Translations under genes and position numbers: made by a program | Source: Amphimedon queenslandica | Lineage: Eukaryota; Porifera; Demospongiae; Haplosclerida; Niphatidae | Direction: 5' to 3' | DNA length: 63,299 nt | NCBI RefSeq assembly: GCF_000090795.2 | Contig: NW_003546293.1 | Location: 5,022 to 68,320 of the forward strand | Notes under the pieces: generated by a model | What the model saw: the letters and a program-made list of their open reading frames with translations, nothing else | The model's database searches: none | Told to the model about the DNA's origin: nothing | Part shown: piece after piece, positions 34,342 through 46,600 of the stretch | How the letters are laid out: every line of letters begins with the position of its first letter | How positions within the stretch are numbered: position 1 is the first letter of the stretch

Positions 34342-37300
34342 CTAATTTCTTTTTAATTCCGACTTCCCAATGGAAGTTTTGTGTACTTCATCTGGACCAT
34401 CGGCAAACCTCAGGATCCTTGACCAGGCAAAAAATTGTGCCAAAGGAACGTCTTCGGAAAGACCAAGAGCACCATGTGCCTAATAGTATAGTTATAAAAG
34501 GGTACAGGTATAAAGTTGCTTATGTTTGAATCAAAAATCTGAAGTTAGCTCAATCTTTCTACATAGCAAAAAGATGTTTTTAATAAATGCTCATTTTTTA
34601 ATGTAAGCACCCACCAATAAACCACAATAGTCATTACCTGTATCGCCCTGTCAATTACTCTTTGTGCTATGTTAGGAGCAACAACTTTAATCATTGCTAT
34701 CTCACTACGTGCTACCTACAAAAACAAGCAAAAAGGATGAGGATATGTATCAATAGACGGACCTTGTTACCAACAGTATCCATCTTGTGAGCTGCTTTTA
34801 ATGTTAACAGTCTGGCCTGCTCTATCTCTAGTCTAGACTGAGCTATGTCACTGATGATAGTATCAAACTGGCTCAGTGTCTTACCAAATGCCACTCTACT
34901 TTGCACCTGGTGGATAATTAACCAAGTTTAAATACTATTTGAGCTTATTGGTCTTAACATTTTCAACTGGGAAAAGGTACAATACTAAATTAAGAAGGCC
35001 TGAGCTGTTAAGCTCCTTACAAAATTATTTAAATTTTGCCTTATGCTAATTTCTTTCCCCCCCTCTCTCTCTCTTTCCATACTCTTTTATTCATTAGTTC
35101 TAACGATCGTTCAGCTAATCCAATCAACCTCATACAATGATGGATCCTTCCAGGGCCTAATCTTCCCTTAAAAAATAAAACAATGATTTAAAATTACAAA
35201 AATCATAAATATTACTGCTTACCTGAGCAATTTCAAAGCCACGCCCTTCTCCAAGGAGCAAATTTTCTCTCGGAACTCGAACATTTTCAAAAATGATCTC
35301 AGCATGACCAGAAGGAGCGTCATCATATCCAAATACGGTAAGCGGACGCAACACATGTACACCTGGAGTATCCATGGGAACCAAAACCATCGACTATAAA
35401 TATACCAAAATATACTAGAATATACTGAAGTGTACAAGAATATACTGGAGTATACTAGAACATGTATTGCTACCTGTTGCTTGTGTTTCAGTCCCTGTGG
35501 ATCCGTCTTGCCCATGAATATACAAATGGCACAGCGAGGGTCCATTGCTCCAGATATCCACCACTTGTGTCCGTTTAAAACATAATGATCACCGTCACAG
35601 ACAATGGACGACTGGATATTAGTGGCATCAGATGAAGCCACCTACATAAGATGAGCAAAGAATCAACAACAAAAACAACAACAACAACAATAATAATAAT
35701 GATAATAATAATAATACTTAGGTATTAAACTAACATTTGGTTCGGTCATTGCAAAACAAGATCTAATGTCTCCATTTAGTAATGGAAGCAACCAGTGAGA
35801 CTAAAAAAACAATAAAATAAAGATAATATTTATATCCTCATACATGTCATGTACATGTATACATCATGTACATGTAAAAACCCAGGGCTTCTATTATTTT
35901 CACATAGGCTTCAATTCAAGGGATTTCCCATGCTTTAAAAAGGGCTATGTGTCTTTCATTAACGTATGCCCCCAGGCTTCTAATTGCGACATGCTACTTC
36001 AGATGAATGAAGGAAATGATAATTAATTGTTACTTTTTGCTCTTCTGTTCCATACCGTACCAGTACTTCCATATTGCCGGTATCGGGTGGACTGCAGTTG
36101 AAAACCTGCACAGAAAAAATAATATATACATCCAACATTAAATAGTTCTCTCTCTCCCTCCCTCCCCTCCCTCTCTCTCTCTCTCTTTACTTCAGAGGCA
36201 AATATAGATTGTCCCATTATTTCTGCTAGGTGAGCATATTCAAGGTTAGTCAGTCCTCTCCCATACAAGCAGTTGGGATCAGTCTCAATTGGCAAAAACA
36301 AATTCCACAGACCAATACGCCTTGCTTTATCCTGAAAATAATAGTACATTTATAACTTTAGAGTAGTAATAATAATAATGATGATATAGAAAATTTTTTT
36401 GGCATGAAATACACTGTATTGTTCTATAATAGTACATAGACTTTAATTTTGAGCAACTTTAAATATTCGTAAAAAATCCAATTTTGATTAGAATCAGTTC
36501 AAACTTTCTACACAACATAAGAACATGTATATGCATCGGAAAAAATTATAAAAATAAAAACTTTTCTTTAAGTCAAATTTGGCAAAATTTTGGCCCGAGA
36601 CCATGTACTATAGTACAGGGACTTTGGCCCGATTTTGGAGCAACTTTAAAAATTCGCAAAAAATCTAATTTTGATCGGAATCAGTTCAAACTTTCTACAC
36701 AACATAAGTACATGTATATGCATCAGAAAATATTATTAAAATGAAGAATTCTCTCCTTTTCATTTTTGGTGAAATTTGGCCCGAGACCATGTGCTATAGT
36801 ACAGGGACTTTTACTCAATTTTGGAGCAACTTTAAAAAATCATAAAAAATCTAAATTTTATCGGAATCAGTTCAAACTTTTTACACAACATAAGAACATG
36901 TATATGCATCAGATAAAATTATAAAAATGGAAATTCTCTCCTTTTCAATTTTAACAAAATTTGCCTGTACTAGATCTATTATAGTACAGGGACTTTGGTC
37001 CAACTTTAATATATGTTCCACACACTTTGAGTTTGTCAATTAGAGGATGTGGTTTCCACCTGCTGGCAGAACTCTGGTGCTCTTGAAGAACCCTCTCGTT
37101 AGGATAAAATTCAGTCTCCATAAAATCTAAAAGTTTCTCTCTTAGCGTTTGGAGATGAGACGGAAAACCAGACACATTACTCACCAGTAGATCTAAAGAA
37201 AGAGTAGGTGTGGCTAGTTATTAATTAGTAACCAACCTGTCGTAGCTGCTGAAGAGGAGTGTGTTGAAAAAGACCGACGCCCACTAAAAGGGGAGTGGCT

Positions 37301-40300
37301 TGTACCAGATCCCCTACCCCCACAAGCTATGGACCATCCTTGTTCAGCAAAACTCTCGGCCATTAGACCAACTTGTTTAGAATTGGCAGCACTTGACTGA
37401 TCTAAAGAAATAAGATTGTAACATACATGTACATGTACATCAATATAAAAGGCTGCAAAAGTCATGGCGGCCATTTAAGACTACTGTGCTTCTAGAGTTA
37501 TAAGTTAGCGCTACTTTCATTATATAATGTTAAAATTATTAAAAACGCTAAAATTGAATTAAAAGTGGATCTTTGATATTTGTTATTTTAATTTACTAGT
37601 TAATGATCTCTTGTAAACTCCTTGTAAAATGGCCGCCACCCGAAAGAAAGTGAATGCCATATAAAAGGACCAGTTTGGTATCGAAGACATTCCTCTCAGT
37701 TCACAATATTGAGCTAAAAACTCTTCCTCACTCGGAATACCCAGCGATGAAAGATTAAGACCAGATAATCCTGAAATAATAATAATAATAATAACAACAA
37801 TAACAACAACAATAATAATAACAATAACAACAACAACAATAATAATAAGAACAACATAACTAAAATAGTGATACAATATGTAATAGTTTTCTTATCTTCT
37901 GTTATCCTTATTATTCTCGCTATTATTATTATTATTACTTAGTATTGTTACTATTATTTTTATTCTTATTCTCTCACCAACAAAAAGAGGATTATCATGT
38001 GGCCTGTGATAAGCCAAGCAAGCATTAGCTAAATCAGATAAAGGATCTCCTAATGTAGACAACTCCCAATCCAACACTCCGAGAACTGAACTAGAATCTG
38101 CCGAAAATATCAAGTTATCCAACCTAACAAAGAAAAATATTATCGCATAAATAATTTAAAGTTTTCACCGAAAGTCTCCGTGAACAATTGTGGTTGTGTC
38201 ACTCTCGGGGGTGTTAGACTGTAACCACGGCAACAGCTCTTCCATTGCTGGTATCTCGTGGGTCATGCTTGAGCGATATTGTTTTGACCAGCGATCGATT
38301 TGTCTACGCACGTAATTACCTGAGAGAGAAAGAAAGAGAGAGAGAGGTAAATAACATAATAGAAAAAATATATTCAATACACATAAACCTTGTTTTCCAT
38401 AGTCGTAAAGGTTAGCCTTTTCTATGCTGACGTTATGTATTGAAGCCAATGCCTCGCACATTCTTGAATAAATCCCCTAAAATTGACTAATACAATTAAA
38501 TTTACTATAAACGGGAATGATTACGTTTCTTTCGTCAGGTTTTAAAGAAGGCAGCGAAGCATCTTTGAATATCCTACCCTCAACGTATTCCATTAGATAA
38601 AATGGAGTCCCGACAATACTGGGGAGAAGAGAGGAAAGATTAAAGGAGAGAAGAAAGAGAGAGAGAGAGGACTACCTTTCATCTTCACATAATGACAGCA
38701 AATTTGGTACTGGGACGTTGTAATCTTTCACAGCTTTCATAACCCTAAAAATAAAATTTTAAAAATAAAGACAAAAAGACATTACATCATAATAATCATA
38801 ATTACTGTCATTATAATAGTCATACAATATTCAAGCACAATGCTAAGCACTCCCATTTCTCTCCTTACCTGTATTCTCTTTCCACTGCATGTGCTGAAGG
38901 TAGCAACTTTCCAGGCTAAAGTACAACAAAAGCTTCATAATAATATAAAGCAACACAGCAGTAGAGACAGTACAATGCTTACTTAGCATTACAGTACATG
39001 TACATGTACATACACTTACTGGTTTTTTCCTTAGTACAAGTTTTGATCCACCACACTCAATGTAATACGTCGGATTAGACTGCCCGTGATCAAACGACCT
39101 TATCAATGGAGGACCTTCCTGGGAAAGACCGTGAGTTTCTTGAAGGTAACGAGTGAGGGACTCAATCGGTAACTGAAGCTTAGGACTTGGAACTGAAGTA
39201 CCTAGAGAAAAGAGAGAGGGGAGATGAGAAAGATCCATTCTACACTTGATGCTCATTTTGTACATTAACTTTAAACCAGTTCAAACCAGATTGGAGTGTA
39301 CAAATGTCTGAAGAGGTTTGCCTTACCTTTAGGTGCACTGGTATCAAACACAATGTCCTCTACTTCTCTAATAGCTTTACCAACATCGTCAACCTAAAAT
39401 TGAAAAAATGCATGATAACGTTGTCATAAAAATTTACTGTATGCAGCATAATTGGAAGTAAAGAACATTCACTCTTTTAGCTAAGTACCTTGATGGTCGT
39501 GATACCTAAATTAGCAGCTGCTTTGAGATTGCTACCTATGTCATCAAGAAAGACAGTCTCCTCTCCCTTCGTCCCTAACATCTCTAATGCCCTCTCATAT
39601 ATAAGGGGATCTGGTTTACTTATCCCTTCAATGCAAGACTGAATAAACTGGGAGAGAGAGAGGGAGAGAAGGGGGAGAGAGAAAAGAAAGAAAAGATTCC
39701 ATCAAAAATGAATCACCATATTTTAAACGTACAACATCAACGTCTTCTAATTTCTCAGTCGGTAGGACAGTTTTCCCGTCGTCAAATTTGAAATTATTAG
39801 TTATAATGGCCACCTTGATCCCGGCCTTCTTCAACTGACTCATCAAGCCAACGACTTCTTTAAAAGGTTTCAAGGTAACGTCAAGCCCACCTAGACCCCG
39901 TGCCAGCCCCCATACCTTTTCCGGGGATAACATAATACTATTAAATTCGGAGTACTCGGTAGAAAAGGGTACACAGAATCCCTCAAGTGTGATCTCCCCT
40001 CTCTCCAATTTTTTGAATGCCCCATCGTGTCCGTAATGTTTAATTGTTGCATTTATGGATCCTATCGGTAGCCGGTGGTTCCTCTCAAATCGCTCAATGA
40101 GAGGAAAAGGGGAGGGGATAACGACACCTCCTATGTCAAATATAACTGCTTTGGGTTTCTTAGCAGAGTCCCTGAGAGTCGAGAGGTGACGAGAGTAAGA
40201 AAAGAGGTTGGAGGAGGATGATAAAGTATAACTGCTACATCTTTTATATTCAAATAATTGAGTTCTAGTGTATCTTCTAACAGCTATTGTTACTACACTT

Positions 40301-40338
40301 CGAGTAATGGAGGGGATCCACTTAAAAGCCGAGATCAT
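34342..40338 (-). CDS. ACAD10: ACAD10: HAD-APH-acyl-CoA dehydrogenase fusion
   Basis: Twenty-two exons: 40338-39733, 39647-39489, 39393-39327, 39201-39020, 38915-38869, 38744-38676, 38618-38525, 38476-38389, 38319-38169, 38123-37978, 37770-37597, 37401-37237, 37192-37026, 36331-36191, 36105-36034, 35800-35735, 35641-35474, 35393-35223, 35166-35083, 34906-34763, 34715-34638, 34479-34342. 1,058 residues, matching human ACAD10 (1,059). The N-terminus is Arg/Ser-rich, acid-poor, ending RHLST, a likely mitochondrial presequence. The HAD-like domain has [12 protein letters not shown] and VAIITNN. The aminoglycoside-phosphotransferase-like domain has VHGDFRLDNLIF and [12 protein letters not shown]. 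The C-terminal acyl-CoA dehydrogenase has [20 protein letters not shown] and [11 protein letters not shown]. Family work links ACAD10/11 to 4-hydroxy fatty-acid breakdown. I chose ATG 40338; the open frame to 40347 begins with TTG. Confidence 0.96.
36433..36985 (+). repeat. ~178-bp intronic satellite, array 3 (ACAD10 intron)
   Basis: Three diverged copies in the intron 36332-37025, with the core TCAAACTTTCTACACAACAT at about 36500, 36687 and 36875 and an ACTATAGTACAGGGACTTT landmark. The most divergent of the five arrays. Antisense to the host. Confidence 0.92.
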
Positions 40339-40650
40339 ATTGTCCAATAGTTACTCCGTCATGCATAACCCTAAGATTTGAATAAAAGGCAATGATTTTG
40401 CAAAGGGAATTTGGCCCTACCTTCAAAAAGACGCCATTGTTAATAGAGAGTGGGTGGAAGTGTTTAGATTATTGAACTATTTTGATCTATTAATTATTTT
40501 TTCTAATAAAAATTATTATAAAAACGACAAGCTACAATGAATCCCTAATGGATTGCATAAAGATATAAAAATACACAATTAATACAAAACTGCTGAGAGG
40601 AGAGGTTTAGACATTACTAGTACACATGCAAAGTTCAGTTATGATTCCAT
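40339..40650 (-). other. Intergenic: ACAD10 promoter and 3' flank of adhesion GPCR A
   Basis: 312 bp, AT-rich; nothing coding. A GC-poor promoter for ACAD10 and the 3' UTR of the GPCR share this space. Confidence 0.4.
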
Positions 40651-43600
40651 TCATTGTTCAACTGGAGTCCCATTCACAGTCACTATAGGATCATTATCAT
40701 TAGAAGCATAGCTTCCTGAGCTACTGTTGCTATCTTCCTTTGTCTCAAATTTCTTATCCTGAAACTTCTTAACTGGAGTCAACTCGGGAGAATCCTCTAT
40801 GGCCACAAAATTAGGATTAGCAGTGAATCCAGTTTCTTCTTCATGAGTGGCAAAAGAGTTAGCGATGGCAAAGGAGTCATGTCCATCCTTCTTTAAAGAT
40901 GCAGTGGAATCTCTTATACTGTCAGTTGGATGCATAGAATAAGAGCTCCTCTTGTCAATGGTTGCTGCTGTATAGGCGGCATTCTTTGAAGCTGCAGTCA
41001 TTCTCTCCTTTTGGATACCCCCGGTTCCGGAGGTTCTTGTGGTCGTCTTATTCCGATCGAGAAAGATAGCTTTGACTTCTTCTCTGACTTTAGCCGGGCG
41101 GACACAGTGCATTACGAAGAGACCCAAGCCATGAAATGTCGTCAGTATGACAAAAAGTGCAGCAAAGGCATCCCTGACATGCCTCTCATTTCCTTTGTAT
41201 ATGGAGTTAGAGGCGAACAGTCCAAGTCCCCATGTGATGCCAAAGAGAACTGAGAGCGATATTGCAACACCGAGCTGCTGCTTCACATACACGTATCCTG
41301 GGAGCTTAGTAGCTGATGATTGTCCTCTCTTTAGCAAAGAGATGATGATGATTGTAAAGACGACGGAATTGAATATGTATATGAGGATGAAGGGAGCAAC
41401 TGTGCCAATGTAAAATGGGATATCAAAAGCTCGGCAGCTAGAAAAAGAAAGAGAGAGAGGAGAAGAAAAAGTGAAGGTAATTCATGATGCATGGTTAAAG
41501 ACTTACAATGCTTTGTGGATGTAATGATTGTAGTTTGGAGCAAAACAGAATCCAACAATAAGCAATGGCAGAACTAGAAGAATTTTTAAAAGCATATCAA
41601 ATTTTAGAATAATGTATAATATATACTTACTCCAGCACACAAGAGCAGCCTTCAATGCAACACCATATTTTCTTTCTCCTACAATGATGACCAGCTCCCT
41701 GTACAGTATCACAGACTCACAGCCCATAGCAAGAAAGGTAACAAGAAAGAAGTACTGCAGGATCAAGGCACTGATTGCACAGAGGGCTTCATTCTTCCGA
41801 CTGTGTATAGCCAGAATGAACGACAAGTAAAGGAACAATAGAGCCAAGCATAGGTTGATGATTAATTGCCCTGAGCTTCTCTTCCTCAGTTTTCTATAGA
41901 AATAATCCAAAGTATTCATTCAATAAAGAGCTAGTAAGAACACATTTTTAAATTACTTTGCCACTATGTATGTGAAGAGTGTGAGGAGAATGCAAACTAT
42001 TGATATTATGATGCCAATGTATGTCACTGCTTCAAGGAAGAGGTCAATTGGACGATTGCCTTCAGGAATATTCTCTCCCTCTGAAACATCCTGTGTAAAG
42101 GAGAAAGAAGAGAGATTAAAAAATAAAGAAGGATTATAATGATATTATGAATAATATTCTAGTATGGAAGTGCAGCATACCAGCAAAAGTGCAAAGTTAG
42201 TTAGATGGTCACAGAGACAGACGCTATTATCATCAACAACAACTAAAGTGCATCCTTCAGAAGACCAATCACCATATCCACCTACAGTATAAGTACCAGT
42301 ACAGTTATGAGCATAGTGATTACTAGCACTAACCATCTAGTGAGAAATTCCAGAAAGCACAAGACTGCTTACTGATGTTACCCTAAAATGGACAAAATGT
42401 ATTAATTGTATCAGTAATAAGCTAGCAATCTTAGTTGTATAAAAAACAAGAATAAAATAACAATAAAGAAAGCACTAAATTATGTCATTTGTAAAAGACT
42501 TAACACTAACTAGCTCTTGGCTCATTAAAACTATACACTTCTTCACTTTTGGCTTCAATAAAATGGTCTAAAATTACCTTTCCCATTGGAAATGATATAT
42601 TAATGGAGTTCTCCAGTCCCCGTATTGGTGTATCAACTATAGCAGCAGATACTATTGCACTGTTGACATCTAAAGACTTGTTGTCTCTCCTCAGGAAGAG
42701 TATATCATCAATGAAAACCTTATTGATGACCTGTATAGTGCCTGTAGTGTTCACATTATCAAGGAGGCTTTCAGGCAGCGTTATGCTGACAGCTCCACTA
42801 GTTGTTACATTGTCACTGGAGCCGTATTGGGGATCGCCAATGTTGCTGCTATTGACATCAGAGGCAAAAACAAGTCCCTCGAAATTTGTTGCATCAACTT
42901 TGATGGTTGAAGCAGCAAGTCTGTCAAATGTGATGATTACCGGCTCATTGATGCTAGTTACTGGTAACTCTGATAGTATGTCATCAATGGTATTGAGTAT
43001 CCTGTGAAAAAATTAATAAAATTATAAGTACATAAATGTTTTTATGCATATTTGTACAGAAAATGCCTTCTGATTAAATATTCCAAGAAATGAGCTAAAT
43101 AAATTGAAAAGGAGAACTTCCTCCTTTTTGATTTTGATTAAATTTGGCCTTAGGCTCTATACCATATAGTACAGGGGTTTTGGCCCAATTTTTGAGAAAG
43201 ATTCACAAAAATTCAATTTTGATCACAATTAATTCACATTTTTACACAGCATAAGGACATCAATAGGTTTCAAAAATGTAATAAAAATTAGGGATAATTT
43301 TGGAGCCATTAATTTTGAAAAAACCATGGGCTATAGTACAGGGATTTTCTCAGATTTTGGCCCATTTTTTAAAATGGCCATAACTTGAAAAATTGAAGTC
43401 GGAATCAGCTCAAACTTTCTACACAGCATAAGGACATCAATATATATCAAAAAATGTAGGAGCCATTTTTTGAAAAAAACCATGAGCTATGCCTTGGGTA
43501 ATTTCCAGAATTTTAGCTTATTCTTAAAATGTCTGTAACTCAAAAAATTAAAGTTGGAATCATCTCAAACTTTCTACACAGCATAAGAACATCAATATGT

Positions 43601-46600
43601 ATCAGAAAATGTAATAAAAATTTGGGGTGATTTTGGAGCCATTTTTCGGAAAAAACCATGGACTATAGCCTTGGGTATTTTTCAGAATTTTGGGGTTTTT
43701 TTTAAATGGCCGTAACTCAAAAAATTGAAGTCGGAATCAGCTGAGACTTGCTACACAGCATAAGGACATCAATATGTATCAGAAAATGTAATAAAAATTT
43801 GGGGTGATTTTGGAGCCATTTTTCGGAAAAAACCATGGACTATAGTACAGGGTATTTTTCAGAATTTTGGAATTTTTAAAATAACCATAACTTTAAAAAT
43901 TGAAGGCGGAATCACTTCAAACTTTCTACACAGCATATGTAAATGTATATGTAGCAAAAAATGGAGAATTCTCCCCTTTTTAATTTTGGTGAAATTTAGC
44001 CAAAATCCCATTTGCTGACAAAAATAGGCATCATGCTGAAATTTTGAGAGAAACTCTTCTTCTAGACATTACATACATTTATGTGCACTTTGGCATACCT
44101 TGATGAAGTATTTGAGACATTTTGACTCTCTTTCAAAACGACAGGTTCAATTGCAATGATATTATCAACAACCTCCAAGTAAGATCTTGTTAGCTATAAA
44201 TAATTTTTAAAAAACTATTAAATAAGCTTCACTGCTGGAGCTACCATCTCACCTTTTCATCTCCTTTAACATCGTTTGTTGTTGTAAGAAGCACAAGTGT
44301 GACCACGGCAACATCAGTGCTATCAAGATTAAATGATTCATCACTTGTGAGGTTATTTAAACCCTCCACTCTCTCAGGTACTGGACGCTGAGATAGAAAG
44401 AGAGAGAGAGAAATCTAACTCACACAAATTTACAAGTATTTTTAGTATATTTTAGTATATTTATAATTCTAATGCATTAACTACAGCACTCTACAATTGA
44501 GCATACTATTGTTAAAATTTTTAATCACTGACAAGTTACCTTTTATATAATAATAATAATAATAATTTTTTTGTAATTATTTTTATTATTTTTTGTAATT
44601 ATTTTTATTATTTTCTGTAATTATTTTTATTATTTTTTGTAATTATTTTTATTATTTTTTGTAATTATTTTTTATCATTTTTTCCAATTTGTAAATTATT
44701 GTTACACTTACTTCTGTTAAGTCACAAATCTCACGAGCAAAATCACTAAAGTTACAAGGTGTAACATAAGCCTCCTCCCACATCCCCCCATTATTAAAAT
44801 CCCCTCGACAGGACCTCGTGGCCATGAGACTAGAGGCATTCAGCCCACCACAAGGACAACGGACTCTCACGTCTTCCCCGAGGTTGGACTCTTCCCATTC
44901 AATGGTCACGTTAATATCAGTTCTGTTTGTATGAGGAGGAATCCTAGTGACATCAGATTTACAGCCATCTTGAGTGTGGATAAGAGAAGTAAATAAGGTT
45001 AAAAATTACTAACGAGGACTCATAGCACTTAATATCATTACATTAATGTGATTTATATAATACACATGTGTATATAGTCTATGCATGTATTCATACACTC
45101 AATTGCTTAACTATGATGCATACAAAAACTCATTTTTACCAAATCTATCAATCTGTTGAGAGCTAATGCCAGAACTAGAGCTAGCAGCATTGATTTGATC
45201 CTCGATAGATTTCCTTAGGGAATCACTTGGTTTCATGTCAGTTCGTAGTGTAATTATAATGTCATGACGAGAAGTAGATCTTTTCCTCCTTGAACTACAT
45301 GTAAAGGAGAGAGATAGAAAATAATAAAGTAGAATATAGTAGATACTAGTGTTGTTTTTATATCACATTTTGCACTTTTAGTTAGTTATAGTTAGTTATG
45401 ACATTTCTGAATTACTTTTAGTTAGTTATAGTTAGTTTTTAAAATCTGTGAATTGTTTTAGTTAGTTATAGTTAGTTCTGTGTTTTATAAATGTCTTTCA
45501 GTTAGTTATAGTTAGTTAACTAAAAGTAAATATGCCTAACTAAAAGTGGTTTTAGTTTTAGTTATAGTTAATTAAAACAACACTAGTAGATACATGAATT
45601 AAGTATCATAATATTATTCACTTGTACAGATTAAAAGCATTATTTAAGATTTTTAAAATTTATTGTGAACATACTATATCACCACACACTCACTTCTGTC
45701 TCTTGACTTTTACTAGTAATACTTCGGTGTTGCCATCAAACTTGTCATTGTGAAGAGAATTTCTTACCTATAAAATAAATAGCGATTAAGATCATCATCA
45801 TAATAATTGCATGATTATTTACCTTTTGCTCAACAGATTGAGAATTGTCATTAACTGGTGCGAGTATTATTGCTTCATACTGCACTATACCTGTAGGAAA
45901 TATACACCCATTGGTGCATTGAAATTATAATCAAATCATAACATAGTAGAGGGTCTAATAGTATTTGGATAAATTATGCTCCTAATTCTTATCGGATTTT
46001 TTTATGCATACACATATGCTATGTAGCTTTAGCTGATTGCAATCAAAATTGGACTTTTTAGAATTTTCTAGTTGCTTCAAAACTGGGGCTTAAGATGCTG
46101 TACTATAGTACTGGGAATGTCATCAAGAAGAGAATTCAAATTAACTACAATATACAAGATTATAATTACCTCTAATGTTAATAAGAACTTTTTCAGATGT
46201 ATCAATCTTTTCTCCGTTATAAATGACTTTTGCGACACAATGGTAATATCCTCTGTTATCAAGTCTCAACTCAGGTATTTTCAAAACTGAACTATCATCA
46301 TTGGTATTGTTTAATTCAACGCCATCCTTATACCAAAGTATGGCAGGTTTGGGAGAGCCAGTGGCTTTACAGGTCAAGTTAACTGGTGAAAAGTATTCGC
46401 CTACAACACCCTGTGGTTTCTCGGTGATTTCTGGGGCCTTGTAAACTATCAGCACTGTGAATAAAATAAATTAAATTTTTAATCAGGATTTAAATTTTTA
46501 AATAACATTGAAAATTTTAGCAATACATGTTGTAATGAATTAATTTTTCAATCTCTCTCTCTCTCTTTCTCTCTTCCCATCCATCGCTCAGTCTCTTACT

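Noticed and set aside
40339-40347. ACAD10 start at 40347
   Set aside because: The codon is TTG. ATG at 40336-40338 gives a normal mitochondrial-type N-terminus.
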